In this document: piece by piece, positions 20,832 through 31,922 of the stretch
Layout of the letters: every line of letters begins with the position of its first letter
Numbering within the stretch: the stretch's first letter is position 1
Assembly: GCF_029633865.1 (NCBI RefSeq)
Contig: NC_079215.1
Coordinates: forward strand, 48,693,843 to 48,757,842
Direction of reading: 5' to 3'
Source of the DNA: Lampris incognitus
Lineage: Eukaryota > Chordata > Actinopteri > Lampriformes > Lampridae
DNA: 64,000 bases
Notes under the pieces: generated by a model
Told to the model about the DNA's origin: nothing
What the model saw: the letters and a program-made list of their open reading frames with translations, nothing else
The model's database searches: none
Translations under genes and position numbers: made by a program

Positions 20832-21507
20832 GTACACTACCGTTCAAAAGTTTGGGATCACCCAAACAATTTCATGTTTTCCATGAAAAGTCACACTTAT
20901 TCACCACCATATGCTGTGAAATGAATAGAAAATAGAGTCAAGACATTGACAAGGTTAGAAATAATGATTTTTATTTGAAATAAGATTTTTTTTACATCAA
21001 ACTTTGCTTTCGTTAAAGAATCCTCCATTTGCAGCAATTACAGCATTGCAGACCTTTGGCATTCTAGCTGTTAATTTGTTGAGGTAATCTGGAGAAATTG
21101 CACCCCACGCTTCCAGAAGCAGCTCCCACAAGTTGGATTGGTTGGATGGGCACTTCTTTGAGCAGATTGAGTTTCTGGAGCATCACATTTGTGGGGTCAA
21201 TTAAACGCTCAAAATGGCCAGAAAAAGAGAACTTTCATCTGAAACTCGACAGTCTATTCTTGTTCTTAGAAATGAAGGCTATTCCATGCGAGAAATTGCT
21301 AAGAAATTGAAGATTTCCTACACCGGTGTGTACTACTCCCTTCAGAGGACAGCACAAACAGGCTCTAACAGGTACTATTTAATGAAGATGCCAGTTGGGG
21401 ACCTGTGAGGCGTCTGTTTCTCAAACTAGAGACTCTAATGTACTTATCTTCTTGCTCAGTTGTGCAACGCGGCCTCCCACTTCTTTTTCTACTCTGGTGA
21501 ACAACAA
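20832..21507 (+). mobile_element. Truncated Tc1-like transposon
   Basis: Begins with a Tc1 TIR (CACTACCGTTCAAAAGTTTG) after a TA. It contains an intact start of a transposase (21214, MARKRELSSETRQSILVLRN then an HTH with MREIAKKLKI) and stops at about 21507, where LINE sequence resumes. The catalytic domain and right TIR are missing. Confidence 0.85.
21214..21408 (+). pseudogene. Tc1 transposase N-terminal HTH fragment
   Basis: The first ~53 codons encode the paired-like helix-turn-helix that binds the TIR (residues ~8-48). The frame then runs into non-homologous sequence and stops. No DDE residues are present, so the product is inactive. Confidence 0.8.
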
Positions 21508-21960
21508 TATGGGTTTAGAACTAATAGGACTACATAATTTGCACTCACTGATTTTGTGGAAGCGATAACTGCTATATAAAATAAAGAATATGCTGTAGGA
21601 GTATTCTTAGATCTAAAAAAGCATTTAATATGGTTGACCACGATTTATTATTAATAAAACTGCAAAAATATGGAATCAGAGGAGTAGCTCTTTCTTGGCT
21701 ATCCAGTTACCTAAAGAACAGGTACCAATACATGCAAATTGATAATTTTAAATCGCAATTAATGAAGCTTAAGTGTGGGGTTCCTCAAGGCTCAGTGTTG
21801 GGGCCATTGTTGTTTATTTTGTACAATAATAACATATGTGAGGTTTCCAAAACACTAAAAATAATTCTATTTGCAGATGACACAAACTTGGGGACAACTT
21901 GGAACAACTTGTGGATACAGTTGGAAATGAATTGAAGAAACTAAAGTGTTAGTTTGATTC
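21508..21960 (+). pseudogene. LINE reverse transcriptase fragment
   Basis: Visible RT blocks are QYGFRTNRTT (near 21510), VFLDLKKAFN split by a 1-nt frame slip at the A-run near 21618, VPQGSVLGPLLFIL and FADDT, the catalytic block. Stops and small frame changes around 21890-21950 break the frame before the thumb region. It belongs with the endonuclease piece upstream of the Tc1 insertion. Confidence 0.82.
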
Positions 21961-22680
21961 AAATAAAATAACACTAAATTTAAGCAAAACAAACTCTATA
22001 ATATTTGGGAATTGGTCAACAAACTCAAACAATAAGCTCATGATAAATGATGTAGAAATTGAAGACGTGTCAGCAATCAAATTTCTTGGAGTAATAATAG
22101 ACAATAAATTATGTTGGAAGCCACATATAGAGTATATTAAAGCAAAAATATCCAAGTCAATTGCAATATTAAAGCACTTTGAGTGGCTGTTGCTGCTATA
22201 AAAGTGCTATATATAATGCAACTTGATTGATTGAATATTATGTAAAGTCAAAGATCTCCTGTATCTGTATCAACCAGCACTATACACCTTGTAACGTTCC
22301 TTCATACTTCCATACATCACCTACTGTATGGAAGTGTGGGGGAACACATACCAAAAAAAACACAGATCCAATCTTCATCCTTCAAAAAAGAGCCATAAGA
22401 ATTGTAAACAAAACTACTTACAGACAGCCTACAAACCCATTCTTTATCAAACTGAAAGCACTAAAATTTAAGGATTTGGTTGACTTCAAAACAATTCAAA
22501 TCATGTACAGAGTAAATAATCAGCAGTTACCAAACAGTGTCCAAAAGTTGTTCCAAATGAGGGAAAATAAACACGATCTCAGAGGAATATATATATATAT
22601 TCAAAAAACAACTAGTGAGGACAAATGCAAAACTTCATTGTATAACCATCAAAGCAGTCAAGCTATGGAACAACTGTAGA
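21960..22680 (+). pseudogene. LINE C-terminal region
   Basis: Encodes (in pieces) KLTLNLSKTNSI-like and FLGVIIDNKLCWKPHIE blocks downstream of RT. After a ~60-bp repeat insertion near 22180-22235 come ILQKRAIRIVNKTTY and a KALKFKDLVDFKTIQIMY block, typical of the C-terminus of CR1/L2/Rex-type ORF2. Several stops and shifts are present. Confidence 0.75.
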
Positions 22681-22740
22681 AAAGAAATTAAGATACGTAA
22701 ATAATTAAGTAAGTTTAAACAACACTTTAAAAATAACATC

Positions 22741-22865
22741 CATTCATTATCCAAACCTCTTATCCTGCTCTCAGGGTCACGGGGATACTGGAGCCTATCC
22801 CAGCAGTCATTGGGAGGCAGGTGGGGAGACACCCTGGACAGGCCGCCAGGCCATCACAGGGCAAC
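22741..22865 (+). repeat. Dispersed repeat (family shared with 38318 and 60236)
   Basis: CCATTCATTATCCAAACC followed by CTTATCCTG, GGTCACGGGGATACTGGAGC, CCCAGCAGTCATTGGGAGGC and CACCCTGGACAGGCCGCCAG. Shorter or inverted copies occur at 38318-38400 and 60236-60365. It is a common teleost interspersed repeat with no coding capacity. Confidence 0.8.
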
Positions 22866-22961
22866 AGACTATTAAGCATATCTCTCCGAAAAATGAGAGA
22901 CAAACAGTGACATTCTCACACTTGCTTTACTAGATAAATCCCTCCCTAAAAAAATGAAGTA

Positions 22962-24071
22962 TCATGATGACATCAAAGAATGCATATTGAACAGATATAC
23001 ACTCACTGGCCACTTTATTAGGCACACCTTGCTAGTACCGGGTTGGACCCCTTTTGCCTTCAGAACCGCCTTAATCCTTCGTGGCATAGATTCAACAAGG
23101 TACTGGAAACATTCCTCAGAGACTTTGGTCCATATTGACATGATAGTATCACGCAGTTGCTGCAGATTTGTCGGCTGCACATCCATGATGCGAATCTCCC
23201 GGTCCACCACATCCCAAAGGTGCTCTATTGGATTGAGATCTGGTGACTGTGGAGGCCATTTGAGTACAGTGAACTCATTGTCATGTTCAAGAAACCAGTC
23301 TGAGATGATTTGAGCTTTATGACATGGCGCGTTATCCTGCTGGAAGTAGCCATCAGAAGATGGGAACACTGTGGTCATAAAGGGATGGACATGGTCAGCA
23401 ACAATACTCAGGTAGGCTGTGGCGTTGACATGATGCTCAATTGGTACTAAGGGGCCCAAAGTGTGCCAAGAAAATATCCCCCACACCATTACACCACCAC
23501 CACCAGCCTGATCCGTTGATACAAGGCAGGATGGATCCATGCTTTCATGTTGTTGATGCCAAATTCTGACCCTACCATCCGAATGTCGCAGCAGAAATCG
23601 AGACTCATCAGACCAGGCAACGTTTTTCCAATCTTCTATTGTCCAATTTTGGTGAGCCTGTGCGAATTGTAGCCTCAGTTTCCTGTTCTTAGCTGACAGG
23701 AGTGGCACCCGGTGTGGTCTTCTGCTGCTGTAGCCCATCTGCCTCAAGGTTCGATGTGTTGTGCATTCAGAGATACTCTTCTGCATACCTCGGTTGTAAT
23801 GAGTGGTTATTTGAGTTACTGTTGCCTTTCTGTCAGCTCGAACCAGTCTGGCCATTCTCCTCTGACCTCTGGCATCAACAAGGCATTTTCGCCCACAGAA
23901 CTGCCGCTCACTGGATATTTTCTCTTTTTCGGACCATTCTCTGTAAACCCTAGAGATGGTTGTGCATGAAAATCCCAGTAGATCAGCAGTTTCTGAAATA
24001 CTCAGACCAGCCCGTCTGGCACCAACAACCATGCCACGTTCAAAGTCACTTAAATCACCTTTCTTCCCCAT
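22962..24071 (-). CDS. Tc1/mariner transposase, unbroken, DD36E spacing
   Basis: 369 codons without a stop or frameshift. An N-terminal paired-like HTH spans residues ~8-45 and a second HTH ~65-115. The catalytic triad is D155 (AWSDES), D246 (FQQDNAPCH) and E283 (NPIEHLWD); 36 residues separate the second D from E, whereas classic Tc1 has 34. A glycine-rich GGGGVMVWG block lies at ~191. It would act in the nucleus, cutting and pasting the element through its TIRs at TA sites. The C-terminus reads through the left TIR ([12 protein letters not shown]) and uses a stop in flanking DNA at 22962, so the last ~12 residues are host-derived. Start: the first ATG of the HTH-containing frame. All catalytic residues are present; activity is untested. 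Confidence 0.93.
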   Translation of the reverse strand: MGKKGDLSDFERGMVVGARRAGLSISETADLLGFSCTTISRVYREWSEKEKISSERQFCGRKCLVDARGQRRMARLVRADRKATVTQITTHYNRGMQKSISECTTHRTLRQMGYSSRRPHRVPLLSAKNRKLRLQFAQAHQNWTIEDWKNVAWSDESRFLLRHSDGRVRIWHQQHESMDPSCLVSTDQAGGGGVMVWGIFSWHTLGPLVPIEHHVNATAYLSIVADHVHPFMTTVFPSSDGYFQQDNAPCHKAQIISDWFLEHDNEFTVLKWPPQSPDLNPIEHLWDVVDREIRIMDVQPTNLQQLRDTIMSIWTKVSEECFQYLVESMPRRIKAVLKAKGVQPGTSKVCLIKWPVSVYLFNMHSLMSS

Positions 24072-24218
24072 TCTGATGCTCGGTCTGAACTGCAGCAGAT
24101 CGTCTTGACCATGTCTACATGCCTAAATGCATTAAGTTGCTGCCATGTGATTGGCTGATTAGAAATTTGGGTTAATGAGCAGTTGGACAGGTGTGCCTAA
24201 TAAAGTGGCTGGTGAGTG
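23000..24218 (-). mobile_element. Complete Tc1-like transposon, TA-flanked
   Basis: Inverted ends CACTCACTGGCCACTTTATT (left) and, on the other strand, CACTCACCAGCCACTTTATT (right) continue as AGGCACACCT, with two mismatches in about 30. TA lies immediately outside both ends (22998-22999, 24219-24220). At 1219 bp it has the normal length of an autonomous Tc1 element. It sits inside the 3' part of the plus-strand LINE. Confidence 0.95.
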
Positions 24219-24589
24219 TATAGGATGGATGAACAAAGGTGGACTGGAACAACATGACATTACACATGACGTGTAAGGTGCCTTGTTTGACTTGTGCTGT
24301 TTTGTTTATTTTGATTCCCATGCACTGGTCCTTCTTTTCTGTTTTTTCACTTTTGTTTTGAAAGTTTTGTTTTGTTTTGATTTGATTGATAATGTATAAA
24401 AAGGGGTGGGACCACGCCCTTTTCGAACATGGACTAGTTATCAATTGTGTTGTTACAGGGAGTTTGCAAAATATGTTGACTCTTATTTCCATTTGTTTTG
24501 TATTCCTGCCTATACATTTTATTTTGTTATTTTAATATGTTCAAAATAAAATCAATCACAATCACAATCACAAAATTATATACTTATGT

Positions 24590-26090
24590 TATAATTATAA
24601 CAATAACAATAATAATTTATAATCAGTATACAGCAGGTATATATGTATTTGCAATTGTACATTGATATTGCACATCTGGTTTAAAGAGGTAGTGCACATC
24701 GGCGATATGTAGGTGAGACAACTTGACCAGAGGGGGCTATTTACAAAGTGTCATGTTTACATAATAAATGTCCATTATTGCACCATGCTGTTAAGTGTTC
24801 ATGAGAGAGATGGCCTTTGGTAAAAAAACTGTTCCTGTGTCTGGTGGTTTTGGTGCACATTGTCATGTAGAGCTTGCCAGAGGGTAGGAGTTCAAACAGA
24901 CTGTGTCCTTGGTATGGGGAGTTTGTGCTGATTCTGCCCACCCGTTTCCGGCCTCTAGAGGTGTACAAGTCCTGCAGGGGGGGCAGGGGAGCACCAACGA
25001 TGTCTCCTGCTGTCCTTACTGTTCGCTGCAGTCTGTTCCTATCCTGTTTCGTTGCTGCTCCAATTCTGAACCAAACCGTAATGGTTGTGCACAGGACAGA
25101 TTCAATGACGGCGGTGTGGAACTGGCTCAACAGCTCCTGTGGCAGACAAAATTTCCTCAAGAAAGTACCTCCTCTGCTGGGCCTTTTTGAGAATGGAGTT
25201 GATGGTGGTCTCCTACTTCAGGTCTTTGGAAATGGTAGTTCCCAGAAACTTGAAGCTCTCCACAGTTGACACAGGGATGTTGGATATTGTGAGGGGAGCA
25301 GTGCTGAAGGGTGTCTCCTAAAGTACACTGTCATCTCCACAGTCTTGAGCATGTTAAGCGCCAAGTTGTTCTGACAGCACCAGAGCACCAGCTGCTCAGC
25401 CTCCTGCTGATATGCAAACTCATCACCATCTTGGATGAGTCCAATGACCGTAGTGTCATCGGCAAACTTTAGGAGTTTAACAGCTGGGTCCTTGGAGGTG
25501 CAGTCATTTGTGTAGAGGGAGAGGAGCAGTGGGGAGAGGACACATCCATGGGGAGCACCAGTGCTGACTGACTGCCCGTATACCAGAAGTGACTTCTCCC
25601 TGCCTCACTTGCCGTTTCCTGCGTGTCAGGAAGCTGGTGATCCACTGAAAAATGGTGGGGGATACAGTGAGCTGGGAGAGTTTGGAGGAGAGATTTTCTA
25701 GAATGACCATGTTGAACGCCGAGCTGAAGCCCACAAACAGGATCCTTGCATATGTTGCTGGGCAGTCAAGGTTTTGCAGGATGTAGTGCATTCCCATGCT
25801 GACTGCATCATCCACTGACCCATTTGCACGGTAGGCAAACTGCAGGGGGTCCAACAGGTGTCCTGTGACCTTCTTCAGGTGGTCCAACACCAGTTGTTTG
25901 AAGGAATTCATGACCACAGACATCAGAGCGACAAATCTGTAGTCATTCAGTCCTGTGATGGAGGGTTTCTTGGGGATCGGGATGATGGTGGAGCGTTTGA
26001 AGCAGGAGGCGACTTCACACAGCTCCAGGGATCTGTTGAAGATCTGTATGAACATGTGTGCATGCGCGCGCACACACACATTCATGCACA
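24590..26090 (-). pseudogene. L2/Rex-type LINE, decayed
   Basis: Minus-strand RT blocks in order: FKRSTIIPIPKKP, ALMSVVMNSFKQLVL, DPLQFAYRANGSVDDAV, a FSSAFNMVI block, WITSFLTRRKRQVRQG, then after a break a FADDTTVIG catalytic motif (about 25450-25470). Then QELLSQFHTAVIESVLCTTI, NRLQRTVRTA, PPLQDLYTSRGRKR and FELLPSGKLY. Reading frames are broken between ~25504 and 25160 and by small indels. It is 5'-truncated near 26090. A tail of AT-rich sequence continues to about 24590. Confidence 0.85.
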
Positions 26091-26305
26091 TATGCATGCA
26101 CATGCAAATACGCATGCAGAACACGGCAAATTCAAATGCAGATTCAACAGATACAACACTCTTTTTAAAAATAATGAAGCTTTGCAGTTTTAATGTGGCT
26201 AAATCACTATGTAGATACATTACATTAAGTGTGATTATGCATGTATGAGAAAGAGAGCAACCGACTGTGTGGCTTTATTTATCTCCCAGTAGGGTTTAGC
26301 TTGTG

Positions 26306-26401
<96 letters not shown>

Positions 26402-26412
26402 GTCTGTCTGTC
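26306..26412. repeat. ATCT tetranucleotide microsatellite
   Basis: About 23 uninterrupted ATCT units followed by a few GTCT and CTAT variants. Confidence 0.98.
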
Positions 26413-28601
26413 TGCCTATCGATCTAGTTGTCTAATCTGTTTGAATGTCTGTCCATGTCTCTGTCTATCTTGATCTATAAGGACACATGATCTTGGGGAT
26501 GATACCTCACAGCAGAGAAGAAAGCAGATGCTTTTCAACACAAGACTTTGTGCTGGGCCAGCGTTACAGCCTTGGGGGACCCCTCAACAATGCAGGCTTT
26601 AGAGGAGCTATGGTAGTTGGCCAAATCCTTTACAGCCAACAGTTAAACCTAATACTTCAAAAATCACTGCCAAGAAATCTTGCTCCACCATTATCGACAC
26701 ATTCAGACCATCTGTGTGCAGTGTGCAGTGGTATTTTATCTGAAGAATCTGGAGTTTTCTTCCCCTAATTTTTTTTTCTTTTCCAAAAAATCCGATGCCC
26801 TCCAAATCCCAAGAGAATCAAATGTGACAAGGGGCTTTGACAAAAGATTTAAAACAAAAAAAAAAAGAAATAAAAAAAATACAAAAGCGAGCTTTTGGGC
26901 GAGCTCCGTGGAATTTTTAAAATGCGTATGAAAAAATGAATAAAAGAAAGAGTTAATAGAAAAGGACAGCAGAATGGAACGATACACAGAAAGGCTCTTG
27001 ATCACACCACAGCTATTATGAAGTAGCATTAGTGTTTGTTTGAAACAGGGACATGCAGAGAACTGGTTGAGGGAACATCCACAATTGGGCGGGCGGAGGG
27101 AGAGGAAGAGCAATGGACGGCTAAAGGAGGGTGGAAGAGAGTGTATAAGAGATAGCCACGGAGACGGAAAGGAGAGAGGGGGAGTCAGAGAATTGCAGAG
27201 ACAAGTGATGGACACGGAGGAGCAGGGTGGTGATGTGCAGTGTGTCAAGCTGCAGATAAATGGGGTGAAAGTGCCAACGCAGGACTAGTGGGGCTTTAAA
27301 TTGGTGGCACAAGCCAAGGCCTCGCATTGGCTCACACCAACACTACAGTCACTCACCAGTACATGCACATGCTCGTGCACAGCCACACCAGTGCACGTGC
27401 TCGTGCACACACACACACAAGCTTGTGCATTTACATATCAATAGCTGGAAGCACACACATGCCAACACATATCCACACACTAACAGTGCTGTCACTGGAT
27501 TCCTTGGAGATCATAAAGTAAAGACAGCCAAGCTAAAAAGCCAGCTGGCTTGAGATGCCAAGGGTACCATTTAAGTATTCTATACCAAACACTTGAGCTA
27601 TGAATTAACCATGGTGATACACAAGACATGACTGGAAAAAAAGATTTCACTGCGAGACACCGGTAATGCGAAGTGTTGATTCTGCCCATTCCGTCTATGA
27701 AGAACAAGGTAACGCAACTTCCCCTTTAAGGAGCGAACCGAGCAACAAGTCAGAGGGGTTGAATTTTGTTGTAATTCGCCCACATCCTTCGGTGTTTCGC
27801 TGAAAAGCACACCGAAAAAGCAGCGTTGTGATGTTTTCAGTCGCGTCCAAACAGCTATTCAGCTGGCGCCCATCCAGCCATACTGCAAGAGGCACATAAA
27901 CCTGTACGCTTCCCTCCAAAGCATGGGCTTATTTCACCCATATTGCTTTACATGTTTCTCTCTCACTGTACTGCTTTTTTTTTTTGCATTTAGCTCGATG
28001 CATCTGAAAAAGCTTAAGGCCGTAATCCAGCCAGGTTCTCTTAAAGGGATCTTCTGTCAATTTCACTCTATTTTCATGAGGCATCAGGCCCCAGTTTGTG
28101 CCTTGGCAGGGGGGGAGCCGAGCCAAGCACATTTCTCTGAGTCATCAGACAGAAGGGGGGGAGGAGTAGGAGGAGGAGGATGGGGGGGAGGTGAAGAGGG
28201 AGGAGGCAAGACCGGAGTTCCCCTCTCGCTCTCACTGGCAGAGGCTTTTACACTGAGCAGCCACAGGCAACAAGCTGAGCAAACGCGGACCTATTGTTTC
28301 AGGCCTGCTGGCAGCGTACGCCTTCCTGAAACAAAGCAAACAAGCTATCAGACACATCAGGCAGATATGCCCGAGCACTGTCTTCCATAACTAGAAGAAA
28401 GACCCGCGAAGAAAGACGGCATGCTTTCTGTCAAGACGCTAAAAGGGACTGTCATTGGCGTTTTGTTCAAGAGTTATCTTGACCTGGGGGGTGCTTGATA
28501 AAAACTACAATTACCAGAATGCAAAAGAAAAAAAGAAAGTAAAGGAGGTAGCACCATGGCTAAGACAGTCTTAAATGTCATGTATCAGCTTTATCTTAAA
28601 T
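26413..28601. other. Unassigned DNA, about 2.2 kb
   Basis: A-rich tract near 26850-26890, CA-containing tract near 27325-27480, purine-rich block 28150-28210. At 28293-28334 a hairpin with 10-nt arms (TTGTTTCAGG / CCTGAAACAA) sits in otherwise unique sequence. No protein-like frame is convincing. Confidence 0.45.
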
Positions 28602-28970
28602 GCCCTCACACGGGGATTGCCCGTTCGAATCCCAGTGTTACCTCCGGCCTGGTCGAGCGTCCCTACAGACACAACTGGCCGTGTCTGCGGGCGGGAAACC
28701 GGATGTGGGGTGTGTGTCCTGGTTGCTGCACTAGTGCCTCCTCTGGTCGGTTGGGGCACCTGTTAGGGGGGGGGACTGGGGGGAATAGCGTGGTGCTACA
28801 CTCCCCTGGTGAAACTCCTCACTGTCAGGTGACAAGAGCGCGACTCCACATGTATCGGAGGAGGCATGGGGTAGTCTGCAGCCCTCCCTCGATCAGCAGA
28901 GAAGCGATCGGGATGGCTCGGAAGACTGGGGTAATTAGCCGGATACAATTGGGGGGGAAAGGGGGGGGTA
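28602..28970 (+). mobile_element. SINE-1 copy
   Basis: Head remnant with GGGGATTGCCCGTTCGAATC, then the complete order of SINE-1 blocks to CAATTGGGGGGGAAAGGGGG. A small internal deletion removes the GATCCTCCCACG block. No clear target duplication. Confidence 0.9.
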
Positions 28971-31013
28971 TCCTAAATAAAGAAATAAAAGGAGCGGTTA
29001 TTCGTAACCGGAGCTGGGCGTGTGCGTCGGGGGGTGTTATCTTCGTCTAGAAAATGATTAGTTCTCAACTAAGAGTAAAGCGATCCGTGCAGACCTGTTG
29101 TACATACTATAGGGCCAGGGTAAGAATATTTATGTCACTCACTCCCCTAAAATACATCTTAGGCTATAAAAACGTGATTTACGCAATCCTTGTCATCATC
29201 CCCTGGCATCATCCCAGGTCATCCGGGCCACGCGAGCACGCTGACGAGCTCGCATCGAAATAGGCGCGGCTTCATTACCAGCAGGTCTGATGGGAAAATA
29301 AACGATGATGTCAGATGATTGATGGCGGTTTTCAGGAAGTGACAGCGAACCCGCTGCATTCTAAGAATTCTCGCAGTTTAAATTAGAACAGCGGGTCGGG
29401 CCCTTTGGAAATTCAAAAATATATTGACTTGCACGAGTAAAAACCAAAAAAAAACCCTTTCCTTTCCTGTAAAGTAAGCAAAAAGGATTTGTGTGGTGGG
29501 CCTCCATGTTGCAGTTCAAGCTGGGGTCACGACTCTTCATATACGGCTCAGCCCTTAAACGACACAAAGAACGGGTTGTGATGGCGAGGAAAAGTCACAG
29601 CGAGAGAATCACTGACCCGAATGTCTGTCAGTCGGGGGAAAATGGGACAAAATGACAAATGAATGACACTGGAAGGAAGGCAATAGGGAAAACACAGAAG
29701 CGGGGCTGTGAAGTGGCGGCGGGGGGGGGGGGCGCTTTTATTTTTCAACTTGAGCCCCGCTGAAGCGCTCCACAGGTTCCCATGTCCCTCTGGACCCGTC
29801 AGGCGGCTCCGATGTTTGTTTTCCAGTTCAGCGTGGGGACAGATTTGGATATGGGTGACAGCAGAGTCTATTTTCTCCACCTGGGAGCTTGGAATGGGGT
29901 AAAGGGAAACTCAAGACTGGTTTTACCAACTTCCTGGAATGAGTAAAACGGGCAGGAGGCCCTTTGGTTGGGCCTCCTTGCTTGCCCTCAAGTGTATGGG
30001 GGGCGAAAAAAAAACCCCCAAAGGAGTACGACAGAAAATTATGAGCTTGCGCAAAACTGACATCTGATTTAATGAGTGGGTGCATGTGAGGTTGTGTGTG
30101 TGTGTGTGTGTGTGTGCGCGAGAGAGAGAGGGAGAGTGATAGAATGACAAAGCGCACAGGCCTCAGCCAGAGGATTTGCTGATAACCTCGAAGATCTGTT
30201 TACAGTGGGTGACCTCAATGACCTGTCAAGAGGATGTAGGGGGGGCAAATGCTAACGCACGCACACACACGCACACGCACACACACACACACGTATGCAC
30301 ACATGCACGCGCACTCACATGCACATGCACGCGAGCGCACATATCCGGGGCACATATCTGAGCAGACATAGATACAGAGAGTCAAAGGGCACCTGTTAAA
30401 ACTATCCCGCCTGCCAGATGCCAAACAAAGTATGCATCCCTATCGTAGTGCTAAATACACAGCCCGGAGAAAGGTGTTGATGTATGTGTGAAGGAGGGAA
30501 AGTGGAGGAATGTTCCCCAACTCCACCACAAACAGACGGATTCCTGCACGTAACGCTGCAACTGCGGCGGTGTGTGTTTGTGCGCAAGTGTGCGATTTGT
30601 GTACAGAAAGAAAAAAGATATAGAAACACAATGATGGAAGCCAGAGGAGAGCGAGCATGGGAGTCCCCAGACTGGTGCCGGGACCTATAGGTATAAAAAC
30701 CGGGGAGAGAAAGGAGAGCGTTGAGATCGAGAGGCATCGGAGCAGTAAAGGGGGGGGGGGTTGCTTTGACAGATAAAGCAGCGCAAACAAAGGCACCTTA
30801 AGGGATCGGGAAAAAAGTGCAGATAAAAGCTCCGTGACCCCACCCCTTCGGAGGCGCTGTAAATTCATACTTTCCTCTTCCTCCTCCTACCTGGTCTTTC
30901 TCCTTTCCCCGGCCCCTCTAGAGTCAGCGCCTCCTGCTCTTTTCACCCCTCTGCAAGATAGCCACGCTTTGAGCCTACCTGGTACACGTCGCTGCCAGAT
31001 AGTGAGACCAGCG
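28971..31013. other. Unassigned DNA, about 2 kb
   Basis: Scattered CpG near 29200-29290, poly-G near 29720, GT/GA tract 30093-30135, CA tract 30260-30330. A TATAAAA lies at ~30692 ahead of purine-rich sequence, but with no downstream gene I do not call a promoter. Confidence 0.45.
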
Positions 31014-31222
31014 CCGTGTGAAGAGCTGGGCTGTGTGAAGAGCTGGGCTGTGTGAAGAGCTGGGCTGTGTGAAGAGCTGGGCTGTGAGAAGAGCTGGGCT
31101 GTGTGAAGAGCTGGGCTGTGTGAAGAGCTGGGCTGTGTGAAGAGCTGGGCTGTGAGAAGAGCTGGGCTGTGTGAAGAGCTGGGCTGTGTGAAGAGCTGGG
31201 CTGTGTGAAGAGCTGGGCTGTG
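31014..31222. repeat. 17-bp minisatellite, about 12 copies
   Basis: Unit GTGTGAAGAGCTGGGCT repeated head to tail, with GTGAGAAGAG variants in two units. Because 17 is not a multiple of 3, all three minus-strand frames stay open and translate as the same 17-residue repeat rich in Ser, Pro and His. That is a repeat artefact, not protein evidence. Confidence 0.98.
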
Positions 31223-31475
31223 CTCCCCCTGCACATGATCCCACATGGACTAAAGGGGCCAGCAGGGTTCAATAGATGTCTCAGCTGAAACAGAAAGTCA
31301 TACATTAACACGCTGGATCTGCATTATGGGGCATTGCTTTGATGCTATATGGGTCAAGGTCCACTGTGTGTGTGGGTGGGTGGGTGGGGTACACCTAAGT
31401 TCACTCTACATATGTGTGTACATACATACAGGGCACAGTAAAACAGCAGAAAAGAAAAAATATATATAAAAAAAG

Positions 31476-31922
31476 GAGGGTGTCCGGGTGGTGTGGCGGT
31501 CTATTCCATTGCCTACCAACACGGGGATCGCCAGTTCGAATCCCTGCGTTACCTCCAGCTTGATCGGGCGTCCCTACAGACACAATTGGCCGTGTCTGTG
31601 GGTGGGAAGCCGGATGTGGGTATGTGTCCTGGTCGCTGCACTAGCGCCTCCCTCTGGTCGGTCAGGGTGCTTGTTCGGGGGGGGACTAGGGGGTGGGGGG
31701 GGGATAGCGTGATCCTCCCATGCGCTACGCCCCCTGGAGAAACTCGTCACGGTCAGGTGACAAGAAGCGGCTGGCAACTCCACATGTATGGGAGGAGGCG
31801 GTGTGGTCGTCTGCAGCCCTCCCCGGCTCGGCAGAGGGGGTGGAGCAGTGACTGGGTCATTTCAGAAGAGAGAGGGGGGGGGGTGTAATTGACAGATACA
31901 ATTGGGGAGAAAAAGAGGGGGG
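31476..31922 (+). mobile_element. SINE-1 copy, longest in the window
   Basis: Full head (GGGTGTCCGGGTGGTGTGGC, CGCCAGTTCGAATCCCTGCG with the B box) and all body blocks through CAATTGGGGAGAAAAAGAGG and a G-rich end. A run of G near 31678-31706 expands the middle. No clear target duplication. Confidence 0.94.

Larger units (their letters stand above)
20453..24580 (+). mobile_element. CR1/L2/Rex-type LINE interrupted by later insertions
   Basis: An endonuclease piece (20480-20830), an RT piece (21508-21960), a C-terminal piece (to ~22680) and a 3' UTR that resumes after 24220 and ends in CAATCA repeats at ~24550-24580 form one plus-strand non-LTR element. It is broken by a truncated Tc1 (20832-21507), a short repeat (22741-22865) and a complete Tc1 (23000-24218). 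The tail of short tandem units instead of poly-A fits the CR1/L2/Rex1 group. The segment between endonuclease and RT has been lost. Clade naming is by motif likeness only. Confidence 0.8.

Noticed and set aside
22741-22865. CRISPR-like or satellite unit because it recurs
   Set aside because: Copies are dispersed tens of kilobases apart in both orientations, not arrayed. It is an interspersed repeat in a eukaryotic genome.
30684-30720. TATA promoter (TATAAAA)
   Set aside because: No downstream exon, start codon context or CpG enrichment supports it.
30887-31311. Ser/Pro/His repeat protein on the minus strand
   Set aside because: Product of the 17-bp minisatellite, equally open in three frames.
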